Part shown: positions 18,678 through 28,515 of the stretch, one piece after another
How the letters are laid out: each line of letters begins with the position of its first letter
Position numbering within the stretch: the first letter of the stretch is position 1
Source of the DNA: Thiocapsa roseopersicina
Lineage (GTDB): Bacteria; Pseudomonadota; Gammaproteobacteria; Chromatiales; Chromatiaceae
NCBI RefSeq assembly: GCF_900106925.1
Contig: NZ_FNNZ01000012.1
Location: 62,001 to 126,000 of the forward strand
Length of the DNA stretch: 64,000 bases
Reading direction: 5' to 3'
The notes under the pieces: model-generated
Database searches by the model: none
Told to the model about the DNA's origin: nothing
The model's input: the letters and a program-made list of their open reading frames with translations, nothing else
Position numbers and translations under genes: made by a program

Positions 18678-18780
18678 CCGCGCAAACCTAACCGGGATCG
18701 ACCTAAGGTCGTTTGACCCAAGTCAACGGAAGGCCAATCGGCGTTTCCGAAGGCGATTTCCAGTAAAGGAACAACCGCCT

Positions 18781-18864
18781 GTAGGTGCGAATTGATTCGC
18801 ACAGCCCGGGCGGTGTTGTCGCGGAGCGCCAGACCGGCATTTGTGCGAATAAATTCGCACCTAC
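18781..18864. repeat. Paired palindromic repeat (TAGGTGCGAAT family)
   Basis: TAGGTGCGAAT at 18782-18792 is followed after two bases by ATTCGCAC. About 40 bases later GTGCGAAT, AA and ATTCGCACCTA (to 18863) form the mirror copy. The outer ends are exact inverted repeats, so the whole 84 bases can fold. It lies between divergent yhcC and the FAD/Fe-S oxidoreductase and is related to the palindrome at 16626. Confidence 0.85.
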
Positions 18865-18962
18865 AGCCGCGGGCAGCCTCGTCAACCGCATGGCCATGAA
18901 CAGTGGCCTTTGCTGTACCATTTTGTGCAGTGCAAGAAACAACCGCTGATGACACGATTCCT

Positions 18963-21900
18963 ATGACCGCCGCCGCCCAGCAACGGATCCGCGAGATCCC
19001 TTACAACTACACCTCCTTCTCCGACCGGGAGATCGTGATTCGTTTCCTCGGCGAGCCGCTGTGGCGGTTGATCGAGGAGCTGCGCGGCAGCCGGCGCACC
19101 GGACGTTCGGCGCGGATGCTCTTCGAGGTGCTCGGGGACATGTGGGTGGTGACGCGCAACCCCTACCTGCAGGACGATCTGATCGACAACCCGGAGCGTC
19201 GTGGTCTGCTGCTTCAGGCGCTGACGCATCGGCTCGATCAGTTCGAGCTGCGGCTCAACGACAATCGGCAGGCCGGGGAGCTTTTGGCTGCGGCGCGGGC
19301 GGCGGTGCAGCGCTTTGCGGACTGGTTCGAGCAGGAGAAGGCCCAGCGTGCGTGTCTGCGCAAGGCGCTCGCCGGGATCACGCACAAGGACAACCTGGAC
19401 TTCGGCGGTCTGGCGCGGGTCTCGCACGCGACGGATGCGACCGACTGGCGCGTCGAGATGCCTTTCGTCGTCATCTCGCCCGACACCGAGACCGAGGTCG
19501 CACCGATCGTGCGGGCCTGTATCGACGCCGGTCTGACGCTGATTCCGCGCGGCGGCGGCACGGGTTATACGGGCTCGGCGGTACCGCTTCAGGCGATGAC
19601 GGCCGTCATCAACACCGAGAAGCTCGAAGACCTCTCGGGCGTGGAGCGTATCGCGCTGCCCGGTGTCGAGGGAGCGGTGCCGACGGTGCGTTGCGGTGCC
19701 GGGGTCGTTACGCGCCGGGTGTCGGACCTGGCCGATCGGTCGGGCCTCGCTTTCGCGGTTGATCCGACCTCGCAGGACGCCTCCTGCATCGGCGGCAATG
19801 TCGCCATGAACGCGGGCGGCAAGAAGGCGGTGCTCTGGGGCACGGCGCTGGACAATCTGGCCTCTTGGCGGATGGTGACGCCCGATGCCGATTGGCTGGA
19901 GGTCGAGCGTCTGGATCACAACCGCGGCAAGATCCACGAGCAGCCGCTGGTGCGATTCCGCATCCGACGCTTCCTGCCCGACGGGATCACGCCGAAGGGC
20001 GAGCCCGAGATCCTGGAGATGCCGGGCTCCGCTTTGCGCAAGATCGGTCTCGGCAAGGACGTGACGGACAAGTTCCTCTCCGGTCTGCCCGGCGTTCAAA
20101 AGGAAGGTTGCGACGGGATCATCACCTCCGCGCGCTTCGTCCTGCATCGGATGCCGGATCATGTGCGGACCGTCTGCTTGGAGTTCTTCGGAACGGATCT
20201 GGATCTGGCCGTGCCGGCGATCGTCGAGATCAAGGACTATCTCGAAGCGCTGCCGGGCGTGCAGATGGCGGGGCTCGAGCATCTCGACGAGCGCTATGTC
20301 CGCGCGGTGGATTACACCACTAAGGCCGCACGGCGCGAGCTGCCCAAGATGGTGCTGATCGCCGATCTGGTGAGCGACGACGAGGCGCTGGTCGACACGG
20401 CCGCCGCGCAGGTGGTGACACTCGCCAAGGCGCGCGACGGGGAGGGTTTCATCGCCGTCAGCCCGGAGGCACGCAAGCGTTTCTGGCTCGATCGCGCCCG
20501 GACCGCCGCCATCTCGCGCCACACCAACGCCTTCAAGATCAACGAGGACGTGGTCATCCCGCTGGATCGCCTCGGCGACTATAGCCGCGGCATCGAGCGG
20601 ATGAACATCGAGCAGTCGATCCGCAACAAGGACGCCATCATGGCGGCGGTGCTCGACTATCTCGTCGGGGATCTCGCCGAGGCGCGCGGGGAGGGCGAGT
20701 ATCAGGACTCGGCCGAGGCCGTCGCCATCCTGAGCGCCAAACGCGATGCGGCACGCGAGGCCGTGCAAGCCGCGCGGCAGCGCTGGCAGATCATTCTCGG
20801 CGGTCTGGACGCGCCCGCCGTGGAGCATCTGGATCGACTGAGCGACACCGAGAAGGCCCGCATTCGCGAAGGCGATACCCTGCTGTCGATGATGCTCCGT
20901 CGCGACCTCTGCCAGTCCTATCGGAAGGAGGTCGCAGAGCGTCTGGAGGAGATCTTCGGGGGCAAGGATCTGGCCCAAGTGCGCGAGCGTCTGACCGAGA
21001 TCCACGCGCAAGTCAGGGACTCGCGCCTCTTCGTGGCCCTACATATGCACGCGGGCGACGGCAACGTGCACACCAACATCCCGGTGCACTCATCGGACTA
21101 CGCCATGCTCCAGGAGGCGGACCGCCTGGTCGCGCGCATTATGGCGCTGGCGACCGATCTGGGGGGGGTCATCTCGGGCGAGCACGGCATCGGCATCACC
21201 AAGCTGCAATTTCTCGAGCGCGAGAAGCTCGACGCCTTCGTCGCCTACAAGCAGCGCGTCGACCCGCACGGGCGCTTCAATCCGGGCAAGCTGATGCCGA
21301 GCTCCGGGTTGGAAGGCGCCTATACGCCGTCGCTGCGGTTGGTCCAGCAAGAGGCCATCATCCTCGAGGAGACCGAGCTCGGCGCACTCAACGACGACGT
21401 CAAACACTGTCTGCGTTGCGGCAAGTGCAAGCCCAAGTGCATGACGCACGTGCCGCGGGCCAATCTCAACTATTCGCCGCGCAACAAGATCCTGGGCACG
21501 GGGCTCATCATCGAAGCCTTCCTCTACGAGGAGCAGACCCGTCGCGGTCTCTCGCTGCGTCATTTCGAGGCGATGAACGACGTGGCGGATCACTGCACCA
21601 TCTGCCACAAGTGTCTGAATCCCTGCCCGGTGAACATCGACTTCGGCGATGTCACCATGCGGATGCGGCGTATCCTGGTCGATCGCGGCCAAAAGCGGTT
21701 CAATGTCGGCTCTTGGGCGGCGATGCAATTCCTGAACGTCACGGACCCACGCGCCGTGCGATTGCTGCGCAAGGGGCTGGCTCAATGGGGCTTTGCCGGG
21801 ATGAACCTCGGCCATCGCGTCGCCAAGGCGCTGGGGCTGACCGCGAAGCGAACCGCCAAGCCGGGTGCGACCAGTCATCGACCGGCGCTTACGAGCCAGG

Positions 21901-22820
21901 TGGTGGATCTGGTCAGTCGCCCGATCCGGGTCGAGCTGCCCAAGCGGACCTTTCGGCAGATCCTGGGTCTGGAGGACAAGACCCAGGTGCCGATCCTGCG
22001 CGACCCGCGCGTGGCTGCCGAGGACGCCGAGGCGGTCTTTTACTTCCCCGGCTGCGGTTCCGAGCGGCTTTTCTCCGATGTCGGGCTCGCGACGTTGGCG
22101 ATGCTCTACGAGCAGGGCGCTCAGACCGTACTGCCGCCCGGTTATCTCTGCTGCGGCTACCCGCAGCGCTCGGCGGGGCTCGAAGAGCGTGGGCGTCAGA
22201 TCACGATGGAGAACCGGGTGCTCTTCCATCGGGTTGCCAATACGCTGAATTACATGGATATCCGCACGGTCGTCGTCTCCTGCGGCACCTGCATGGATCA
22301 GCTGCTCAAGTACGAGTTCGAGCGCATCTTCCCCGGCTGCCGCCTACTCGACATCCATGAGTGGCTGATGGAGAAGGGCATGAGTCTGGACGGCGTCGAG
22401 GGGGTCCAATATCTCTATCACGACCCCTGCCACTCGCCCATGAAGACCCATGCGCCGCTCAAGGTCGCGGCGAGTCTGATCGGGCAACCGGTCATGCTCT
22501 CGGATCGCTGCTGCGGCGAGGCGGGTACGCTCGGAACCTCGCGGCCGGACATCGCCAACCAGGTGCGGTTTCGCAAGCAGGAGGAGTTGACCGCCGGGAT
22601 CCGGGAACTCACCGGGCAGGACGTTGTTCGGGCGGGCGAGGTCAAGCTCTTGACCTCCTGCCCGGCCTGCCAGCAAGGTCTCGCCAAGTACACCGACGAT
22701 ACGGGCCTGAAGACCGACTATATCGTGGTCGAGATGGCCGGTCGCATGCTGGGCGAGGGCTGGCAGCAGCGGTTCTTGGATCGGGTGCAGGACGGGGGGA
22801 TCGAGCGGGTCTTGTTGTAA
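18963..22820 (+). CDS. DUF3683 FAD-linked oxidase fused to 4Fe-4S and CCG domains (D-2-hydroxyacid/lactate dehydrogenase type)
   Basis: The 1285-residue fusion begins with a DUF3683 domain ([21 protein letters not shown]). It then has an FAD_binding_4 domain ([33 protein letters not shown]) and an FAD-oxidase C domain ending in [15 protein letters not shown] and [10 protein letters not shown]. Two ferredoxin clusters follow, [11 protein letters not shown] near residue 815 and [11 protein letters not shown] near 878. Two CCG domains (PGCGSERLF with CCGYPQR; HDPCHSP with CCGEAG) are the GlpC/LldE-like part. Such proteins oxidise D-lactate or another D-2-hydroxyacid and pass electrons to quinone. 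The substrate here is inferred from family only. The ATG at 18963 is chosen because DUF3683 begins there; the frame opens at 18903. Confidence 0.85.
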   Translation: MTAAAQQRIREIPYNYTSFSDREIVIRFLGEPLWRLIEELRGSRRTGRSARMLFEVLGDMWVVTRNPYLQDDLIDNPERRGLLLQALTHRLDQFELRLNDNRQAGELLAAARAAVQRFADWFEQEKAQRACLRKALAGITHKDNLDFGGLARVSHATDATDWRVEMPFVVISPDTETEVAPIVRACIDAGLTLIPRGGGTGYTGSAVPLQAMTAVINTEKLEDLSGVERIALPGVEGAVPTVRCGAGVVTRRVSDLADRSGLAFAVDPTSQDASCIGGNVAMNAGGKKAVLWGTALDNLASWRMVTPDADWLEVERLDHNRGKIHEQPLVRFRIRRFLPDGITPKGEPEILEMPGSALRKIGLGKDVTDKFLSGLPGVQKEGCDGIITSARFVLHRMPDHVRTVCLEFFGTDLDLAVPAIVEIKDYLEALPGVQMAGLEHLDERYVRAVDYTTKAARRELPKMVLIADLVSDDEALVDTAAAQVVTLAKARDGEGFIAVSPEARKRFWLDRARTAAISRHTNAFKINEDVVIPLDRLGDYSRGIERMNIEQSIRNKDAIMAAVLDYLVGDLAEARGEGEYQDSAEAVAILSAKRDAAREAVQAARQRWQIILGGLDAPAVEHLDRLSDTEKARIREGDTLLSMMLRRDLCQSYRKEVAERLEEIFGGKDLAQVRERLTEIHAQVRDSRLFVALHMHAGDGNVHTNIPVHSSDYAMLQEADRLVARIMALATDLGGVISGEHGIGITKLQFLEREKLDAFVAYKQRVDPHGRFNPGKLMPSSGLEGAYTPSLRLVQQEAIILEETELGALNDDVKHCLRCGKCKPKCMTHVPRANLNYSPRNKILGTGLIIEAFLYEEQTRRGLSLRHFEAMNDVADHCTICHKCLNPCPVNIDFGDVTMRMRRILVDRGQKRFNVGSWAAMQFLNVTDPRAVRLLRKGLAQWGFAGMNLGHRVAKALGLTAKRTAKPGATSHRPALTSQVVDLVSRPIRVELPKRTFRQILGLEDKTQVPILRDPRVAAEDAEAVFYFPGCGSERLFSDVGLATLAMLYEQGAQTVLPPGYLCCGYPQRSAGLEERGRQITMENRVLFHRVANTLNYMDIRTVVVSCGTCMDQLLKYEFERIFPGCRLLDIHEWLMEKGMSLDGVEGVQYLYHDPCHSPMKTHAPLKVAASLIGQPVMLSDRCCGEAGTLGTSRPDIANQVRFRKQEELTAGIRELTGQDVVRAGEVKLLTSCPACQQGLAKYTDDTGLKTDYIVVEMAGRMLGEGWQQRFLDRVQDGGIERVLL

Positions 22821-22956
22821 GGCTGAACCGCGTCCTGTGCCTCCTTCATGGCCGCGGTTTTCGACCGGCGTCGAGGCTAAACTCGGACTCGGCGACACGC
22901 CGTTCAGGATGCCTTAAGCGGCAATTCAGAGACAAGGCGAACACCTTGATCAACGT

Positions 22957-23071
22957 GTAGGATGGGTAGAGCGTCAGCGAAACCCATCCTCCAGACCGCC
23001 GCGTTGCCGGGTTTCGCTCCGATGCGCTTGGCACGGGCTGGATGGGTTTCGCTGCGCTCTACCCATCCTAC
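22957..23071. repeat. Long inverted repeat in the 296-base gap before the cupin gene
   Basis: The left arm begins GTAGGATGGGTAGAGCG and continues into CAGCGAAACCCATC. The right arm is its near-exact reverse complement (GATGGGTTTCGCTG at 23041 to ATCCTAC at 23071), with about 31-base arms and a 50-base centre. This is the look of a dispersed MITE/REP-like element of gammaproteobacteria. No gene is seen between 22821 and 23116. Confidence 0.85.
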
Positions 23072-23116
23072 GTGTTTCGGTTGTTTTGAATCTTTCCTTG
23101 GCGAGGGCTGACCGGG

Positions 23117-23449
23117 ATGTCGTGCAATCTGTTTCAGGACCTTCCCCAGGTCGATCGTGGCGAGGCGTTCGAGGAGCTGTTGCGCTGCTCCAACGTTCGA
23201 ATCGAGCGCATCCTGAGCAGCGATCGACCCGACTCTGTTCTCTACGATCAGGTCCAGGACGAATGGGTCTGTCTGCTTCAGGGCGAGGCGCAGCTTTGGA
23301 TCGACGGAGAGACGCTCTCCTTGCGGCCCGGCGATTATCGGTTCATCCCGGCGGGGACCCCGCATCGCGTCATCAAGACCTCGATCGAGCCCCGTTGCCT
23401 TTGGTTGGCGGTCCATATCCACGGTGCCTTGACCGAAGGCCGAGGATGA
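23117..23449 (+). CDS. Small cupin-domain protein
   Basis: The 110-residue protein is a single cupin barrel. It contains a DEWVCLLQGEAQLWIDGE strand pair, LSLRPGDYRFIPAGTPHRV (cupin motif with the metal-type histidine), and a WLAVHIH strand. Small stand-alone cupins of this sort bind a metal and often act as isomerases, dioxygenases or sensors. No substrate can be assigned. It is a single gene in plus orientation with GGG before the ATG, bounded by the inverted repeat upstream and a convergent gene downstream. Confidence 0.8.
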   Translation: MSCNLFQDLPQVDRGEAFEELLRCSNVRIERILSSDRPDSVLYDQVQDEWVCLLQGEAQLWIDGETLSLRPGDYRFIPAGTPHRVIKTSIEPRCLWLAVHIHGALTEGRG

Positions 23450-23532
23450 CCTGAAACCAGCCGGACATGCCGGGGCTCGCTTGGCCCACCTCGGTTCATC
23501 CAACAATCGGTCTGTTCACCCCGTCATCCTTG

Positions 23533-24102
23533 CTAACGACAGGGCCCAAAGAAGTCGTTGCTCATCGCCTCGTCGCACTGTTTCCCGCTCTCGGTAACGA
23601 CGTTCGGATCGGCGCCTTTTAGCCACTCCTCCTGCTCCATTTCCCGGAGTTGGCGCGCGGCCTCGCATGCGGGCTCGCGCCAGCAGGTGCGGGCGGCACC
23701 GCACACCCGGATCACCAATTGCTCGCAGGGCGAGGCGCCCGTGACGGGTTCGCCGATCGTCTCGCCGGCCGGCTGGTCGGATTCCCCTTCGGTGTCGGTG
23801 GTTGCCGACTCGCTCGGCGTGGGCGGCGGTACCAGCATGTCCGTCGTCGGTACCACGCGGCCGCCTTCGATGCGGATGACCGAGCCGTCCTCCAGACGAT
23901 GAACACCGTCCCAGAGTTGGGTTTGACGACCGTCCCGGGTGAGCACCGGGCGGTTGGTGCGCGGATCGACCTCGACCTGACCGCCGCGTTGCAGGGGTGC
24001 GGTCCAGGGTTCGTCGGCCCCGGCGGGGGCGGCACAGAGCAGTAGGGTCGCCAGGGCGGCACTCAGGCTCGATGTTCCGGGTTGTCTTTCGGTGTGGATC
24101 AC
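23533..24102 (-). CDS. Exported protein of unknown function with C-terminal cysteine-rich domain
   Basis: A GTG at 24102 is preceded by GGAGG at five bases, giving 189 residues with a signal peptide ending near PAGADEPW. The mature part has a small beta module (GQVEVDPRTNRPVLTRDGRQTQLWDGVHRLEDGSVIRIE, in parts), a low-complexity linker, and a C-terminal segment with regularly placed cysteines (SPCEQLVIRVCGAARTCWREPACEAAR...KQCDEAMSNDFFGPCR), likely disulfide-bonded in the periplasm. I do not recognise a named family. It is divergent from the RND transporter gene, and the operator-like palindrome lies between them. Confidence 0.7.
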   Translation of the reverse strand: MIHTERQPGTSSLSAALATLLLCAAPAGADEPWTAPLQRGGQVEVDPRTNRPVLTRDGRQTQLWDGVHRLEDGSVIRIEGGRVVPTTDMLVPPPTPSESATTDTEGESDQPAGETIGEPVTGASPCEQLVIRVCGAARTCWREPACEAARQLREMEQEEWLKGADPNVVTESGKQCDEAMSNDFFGPCR

Positions 24103-24196
24103 GGTCACCTCCGCTGACCTGAAAGGGTGTCGTGCCGCCATCGGACAGGGCGCCTAGGCCGTTTGTCGGTGCACTGGCGGAGTCGCGTGGCCTGCC

Positions 24197-24222
24197 TATA
24201 CTTTACATTAGAACATTCTAAT
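24197..24222 (+). promoter_or_regulatory. -10 element with overlapping palindromic operator upstream of the RND gene
   Basis: TATACT at 24197-24202 is a good -10 hexamer. Five bases later comes ATTAGAA-CA-TTCTAAT (24207-24222), a perfect 7-bp inverted repeat in otherwise GC-rich DNA. A repressor there would block the start site. The motif is of the size bound by ArsR/SmtB or TetR-type regulators. No such regulator gene is in the immediate neighbourhood, and the -35 is weak. Confidence 0.6.
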
Positions 24223-24301
24223 CTGCTGAGGGTGCCGGTCGACCCTTGCCGTTGCCGTCGGGGCCATGGGCCGGACTTCCGAGCACTGCCGGGGGGTCAC
24301 C

Positions 24302-27300
24302 ATGAAAGCGAAACGCGGTTATCGTGTCCCTCGGTTCGGCCTGATCTCGCGAATCCTCTACTTTTTCGTCGATTCGCCGCTGACGCCGTTGATTGCGGGC
24401 GCGGCGATCCTGCTCGGTGTCTTGGCGATCGTGCTCCTGCCTCGGGAGGAAGAGCCGCAGATCGTCGTGCCGATGATCGATGTGTTTGTGCAGATGCCCG
24501 GATCGACCGCGGAGGAGGTGACGCAACGGGTCACGCGGCCGCTCGAAAAGCTCGCGCGCGAGCTGCCGGGCGTGGAATACGTCTACTCGATTTCGAGCCC
24601 CGGCCAGTCGGTCACCATCGTGCGCTTTCTCGTCGGCTGGGACGAGGAGAAGGCGATCGTTCAGCTCTACCAGAAACTCTACGCGAACCTCGATCGCATC
24701 CCGCATGGCGCCTCCGAGCCGTTGCTCAAACCCAGGCGGATCGACGATGTCCCCATCCTCGCCCTGACCTTTCACGGGGGCGGCTACGATCACCATGCGC
24801 TGCGGCGGATCGCATCGGCGGTGGACGATTCGGTCAAGGAGATCGACGAGGTCTCCGAGACCACGCTGATCGGCGGGCTCCGCCGCCAGGTCCGTATCGA
24901 GCTCGACGCGGCACGCCTCGGGTCATACAAGATCGATCCGACGCATGTGTTGAATGCCTTGCGGGCGGCCAATCGCCAGCATCGTTCAGGGAGCTTCCCC
25001 GCCGGGGATCAAGAGGTCCTGACCGAGCTCGGCGGCTTCCTGCGCGATGCCTCCGAGGTCGGCTCGGTCGTGGTCGGCGTGCACCAGGGGCAGATGGTCT
25101 ATCTGCGCGACATCGCACGCGTCGTCGACGATGCCGAGGAGGTCGAGGACTATGTCCTGTTCGGTCGCCCCGACCGCTCGCCGCAGGCCGAGTCGCTCCC
25201 CGTCGAGGAGCCCGCGGTGACCTTGGCCGTCGCCAAACAAACCGGAACCAACGCGGTACAGGTCGTCGCCGAGGTGATGCGCAAGGTCGAGACGCTCCGC
25301 GGCACGAGTATCCCGAACGCCGTCGAGGTCACGGTCACCCGCGACTATGGGCGGACAGCCGAGGAAAAATCCAACGAGCTCCTCTTTCACATGGGCCTGG
25401 CGGTTGTCGGCGTCGGTGTGCTCATCGCGATCGTGCTGGGCTGGCGCGAGGCCGGCGTGGTCGCGATCGCGATTCCCGTCACCTTGGCCCTGACCCTCGC
25501 GACCTTCTATCTGCTGGATTTTACCCTCAATCGAGTGACCCTGTTCGCGCTGATCTTCTCGATCGGTATCCTCGTGGATGACCCGATCGTGGATGTCGAG
25601 AACGTCGTGCGGCACTTTCGACTGCCCGAGAATCGGGGGCGCCCCCTCAAGGATGTGACGGTGGAGGCCGTCAACGAGGTGCGTAGCCCGTTGATCCTCG
25701 CAACCTTGACGGTGATTGCGGCCGTGCTGCCCATGGCCTTCGTGCAGGGACTCATGGGGCCCTACATGCGACCGATTCCGGTGGGGGCCACGGCGGCGAT
25801 GCTGTTCTCGATGGCCGTCGCCTTCGTCGTGACGCCTTGGGCGGCGTATCGGATGCTCCGTTGGCATGCCCGCGGCGGCGGACAGGTCTCGGACCGAGAG
25901 GACGTGACGACCCGCGCCTATCGCCGAGTCATGGGGCCGATGATCCGTCGGCCGCTCTTGGGCATCGTCTTCTTGGCGACGATCACGCTGCTGCTGGTCG
26001 GCGCGATCGGTCTGGTTGCGACCGGTGCCGTCAAGCTCAAGATGCTCCCGTACGACAACAAGAGCGAGCTCCAGATCATTGTCGACATGGATGAAGGAAC
26101 GACGCTCGAGCACACGACCAACGTGACCCGCCGAATCGCCGCACGCTTGAGCCGCGAGCCGGAAGTGCTGAATTATCAGATCTATGCCGGGACGTCCGCA
26201 CCCTATAACTTCAACGGCCTGGTGCGTCACTATTTCCTCCGGCAAGGCCCGAACGTCGCCGATATCCAGGTCAACCTGGTGCCCGGGGACGAGCGGGAGC
26301 TCCAAAGCCACGCGATCGCCAAACAGATCCGGGAGCGGATCCGGGAGGTGGCGCGCGAGGAGGGTGCCCGCATCAAGGTCGCCGAGGTGCCGCCCGGTCC
26401 GCCGGTCCTGCAGACCTTGGTTGCGGAGGTCTACGGGCCGGATTACCGGGAGCAGATCCGGATCGCCGAGCACATTCGAGAGCTGTTCGAGGCGACGCCG
26501 GGGGTTGTCGATGTCGACTGGTACGTCGAGGCGGACCAGCCGCTGTTGATGTTCCGCTTCGACCACGAGAAGGGTGCGTTGAACGGCATTACCGCCGATC
26601 AGGTCGCGGAGGTGATCCGCATCGCCCAGGCGGGCGCCGACGTGGGACTGCTGCATGCGGGGGAGGAGACCGAGGACGTGCTGATCCGGTTGCGTCTGCC
26701 GATCAGTCAGCGGGCGCAGCCGGCCGAGCTGCTTCCCATCCCGGTCTGTTCGGGTGGTCACTGTGTCCCCTTGGGCGAGGTGATCCGCGTCGAGGAAGGG
26801 GTCGGGGAGAAAAGCATTTACCGCAAGAACCATCTCCCCGTCGTCTACGTGACCGGGGACGTGGCCGGGGAAGAGGAAAGCCCGATCTACGCCATCTTCC
26901 AACTCAACGAGATGATCCGCGCTTATGTACCTGACGGATATGATACCCCGGTGGAGATTCTGAACATCCGCCAGCCCTTCTCGGTGCTTGAGCCATCCCT
27001 GAAGTGGGACGGCGAGTGGCATATCAGCTACGAGGTCTTCCGTGATCTGGGGGCGGCATTCGCGGTCGTCCTGGTCCTGATCTATGCCCTGGTGGTGGGC
27101 TGGTTCCGCTCGTTCCGCACCCCGTTCATCATCATGGCGGCTATCCCCTTCTCCCTGGTCGGCATCCTGCCGGCGCATTGGGCGATGGGGGCCTTCTTCA
27201 GTGCGACCTCGATGATCGGTTTCATTGCCGGCGCCGGGATCGTGGTGCGGAACTCGATCATCCTGGTCGATTTCATCAAGCTGCGCGTGAAGCAGGGGAT

Positions 27301-27553
27301 GCCGCTGGCGGAGGCGGTCGTGGATGCCGGGGCCATCCGGTTTCGGCCGATGCTGCTGACCGCCATGGCTGTCGTGGTGGGCGGCAGTGTGATCCTGTTC
27401 GATCCGATCTTCCAGGGGCTCGCGATCTCGCTGATGGCCGGCGAGATTGCGTCCCTGCTGCTCTCGCGGATGGCGGTTCCGGTGATCTATTACCTGTCCA
27501 TGCGCCAACAGCCGGAGACCGCGGATGCAGCCGCAACAGGGTCGCAAGCATGA
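24302..27553 (+). CDS. RND-superfamily efflux transporter permease
   Basis: The 1083-residue inner-membrane pump has the AcrB/CusA plan: two repeats, each with one N-terminal helix, a large periplasmic loop and a block of further membrane helices. The proton-relay aspartates are present in [16 protein letters not shown] (about residue 420), and the partner segment [16 protein letters not shown] is near residue 985. The N-terminus [17 protein letters not shown] is typical. Unlike most RND systems it has no membrane-fusion or outer-membrane partner gene next to it. Specificity is not evident; the palindromic operator suggests inducible expression. The ATG at 24302 follows GGGGGTCACC. Confidence 0.9.
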   Translation: MKAKRGYRVPRFGLISRILYFFVDSPLTPLIAGAAILLGVLAIVLLPREEEPQIVVPMIDVFVQMPGSTAEEVTQRVTRPLEKLARELPGVEYVYSISSPGQSVTIVRFLVGWDEEKAIVQLYQKLYANLDRIPHGASEPLLKPRRIDDVPILALTFHGGGYDHHALRRIASAVDDSVKEIDEVSETTLIGGLRRQVRIELDAARLGSYKIDPTHVLNALRAANRQHRSGSFPAGDQEVLTELGGFLRDASEVGSVVVGVHQGQMVYLRDIARVVDDAEEVEDYVLFGRPDRSPQAESLPVEEPAVTLAVAKQTGTNAVQVVAEVMRKVETLRGTSIPNAVEVTVTRDYGRTAEEKSNELLFHMGLAVVGVGVLIAIVLGWREAGVVAIAIPVTLALTLATFYLLDFTLNRVTLFALIFSIGILVDDPIVDVENVVRHFRLPENRGRPLKDVTVEAVNEVRSPLILATLTVIAAVLPMAFVQGLMGPYMRPIPVGATAAMLFSMAVAFVVTPWAAYRMLRWHARGGGQVSDREDVTTRAYRRVMGPMIRRPLLGIVFLATITLLLVGAIGLVATGAVKLKMLPYDNKSELQIIVDMDEGTTLEHTTNVTRRIAARLSREPEVLNYQIYAGTSAPYNFNGLVRHYFLRQGPNVADIQVNLVPGDERELQSHAIAKQIRERIREVAREEGARIKVAEVPPGPPVLQTLVAEVYGPDYREQIRIAEHIRELFEATPGVVDVDWYVEADQPLLMFRFDHEKGALNGITADQVAEVIRIAQAGADVGLLHAGEETEDVLIRLRLPISQRAQPAELLPIPVCSGGHCVPLGEVIRVEEGVGEKSIYRKNHLPVVYVTGDVAGEEESPIYAIFQLNEMIRAYVPDGYDTPVEILNIRQPFSVLEPSLKWDGEWHISYEVFRDLGAAFAVVLVLIYALVVGWFRSFRTPFIIMAAIPFSLVGILPAHWAMGAFFSATSMIGFIAGAGIVVRNSIILVDFIKLRVKQGMPLAEAVVDAGAIRFRPMLLTAMAVVVGGSVILFDPIFQGLAISLMAGEIASLLLSRMAVPVIYYLSMRQQPETADAAATGSQA

Positions 27554-27650
27554 CAGGGGCGACACGGCTGAGGACTTCGCGCGCCGGCGATGACCGGAGC
27601 GTCACCGAGCGGCGCGTGGGGCAGGATCGCCGCGGGGCGCGCTCCGGACA

Positions 27651-28442
27651 TCAAAGCCGGTTCTGCATGATCAGAAACCAGGGTCGCCGCTGCACGGGTT
27701 TGAGCCGTCCTTGGGCGTCGAGCTCGACTATGCTCTTTGAGACCGAGTTGCGGACGTTGCCGCCGATGGATTCCAGCGTCTGGCCGCTCTTGCCGACCAC
27801 CAGGTCGCAGTGTGTCTCCGCGCCCTGGAGCATTCCGGCACTGATATAGCCGTCGAAGGCGCGCACCGGCGTGCGGCCCCGCGGGGCACAGACCAGGTCG
27901 CCGGGGTTAGGGCTGTAATCCTGAACCCGCCGGGGGATGAAATAGCGACCCGGGTAGCTCGCCTCCTCGACCATGCTCGAAAGATAGACCCAGTGGGCGC
28001 TCGCCGGGCGGAATTGGCTCGTCGGGACTCCCGCGCTCTGCATGACCCAGCTGATGAAGGCGGCCGACCAGGGCTGGCGACAGTCCAAACCGTCGAGCGC
28101 CGGCTTGTTGACCGCGCGCCAGTAGAGGTTGACCCGACTGACATGACTGTAGTCGTCCTCCCAGGCGCCGACGTGGGGGATGCTCTCCTCGGTGCCTTTG
28201 AAGACGACGACCTGCCGATCGAAGTGCTCCCACTCGCGGGTCGCGCGTTGGATCATCGCCTGTTTGAGCCTCGGATTGGGCGAGGGCGCCTGGCCGATGG
28301 GGCGTCCAGCCCAGGTTCCGGGCGCCTCTCCGGGTCGCGGGGTAGGGGCTCCGCAGGCGACCAGGGTCAGGCAGAGCGCGGCGCAGAGTGCGCGGACCAG
28401 CGCCTGCTCGGCTCGGCAGGGCACGGAGGGACAACACGGCAT
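27651..28442 (-). CDS. DUF2272 lipoprotein, papain-fold-like
   Basis: The start at 28442 (GGAG eight bases upstream) yields 263 residues with a lipobox LVAC at residue 30, so it is probably a lipoprotein. The body matches the DUF2272 pattern: CRQPWSAAFISWVMQSAGV, then PNPGDLVCAPRG, then HCDLVVG. The first cysteine and late histidine are arranged as in NlpC/P60 and CHAP amidase-like folds, so a peptidoglycan or peptide hydrolase function is possible but unproven. The longer frame to 28634 overlaps the upstream gene and would lose the signal peptide. The next gene upstream also encodes a Cys/His papain-like layout. Confidence 0.75.
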   Translation of the reverse strand: MPCCPSVPCRAEQALVRALCAALCLTLVACGAPTPRPGEAPGTWAGRPIGQAPSPNPRLKQAMIQRATREWEHFDRQVVVFKGTEESIPHVGAWEDDYSHVSRVNLYWRAVNKPALDGLDCRQPWSAAFISWVMQSAGVPTSQFRPASAHWVYLSSMVEEASYPGRYFIPRRVQDYSPNPGDLVCAPRGRTPVRAFDGYISAGMLQGAETHCDLVVGKSGQTLESIGGNVRNSVSKSIVELDAQGRLKPVQRRPWFLIMQNRL

Positions 28443-28515
28443 GGGACGGACTCCGTTTGGGTGCAGCCGGGCGTCGGCGTCGGGTGTATATGATCGGGCG
28501 ACGAGGAATCGGATA

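Noticed and set aside
18882-21011. 709-residue minus-strand open frame
   Set aside because: It is antisense to the FAD/Fe-S oxidoreductase, which has full motif support.
24986-27565. 859-residue minus-strand open frame
   Set aside because: It mirrors the RND pump gene on the opposite strand and has the same antisense composition.
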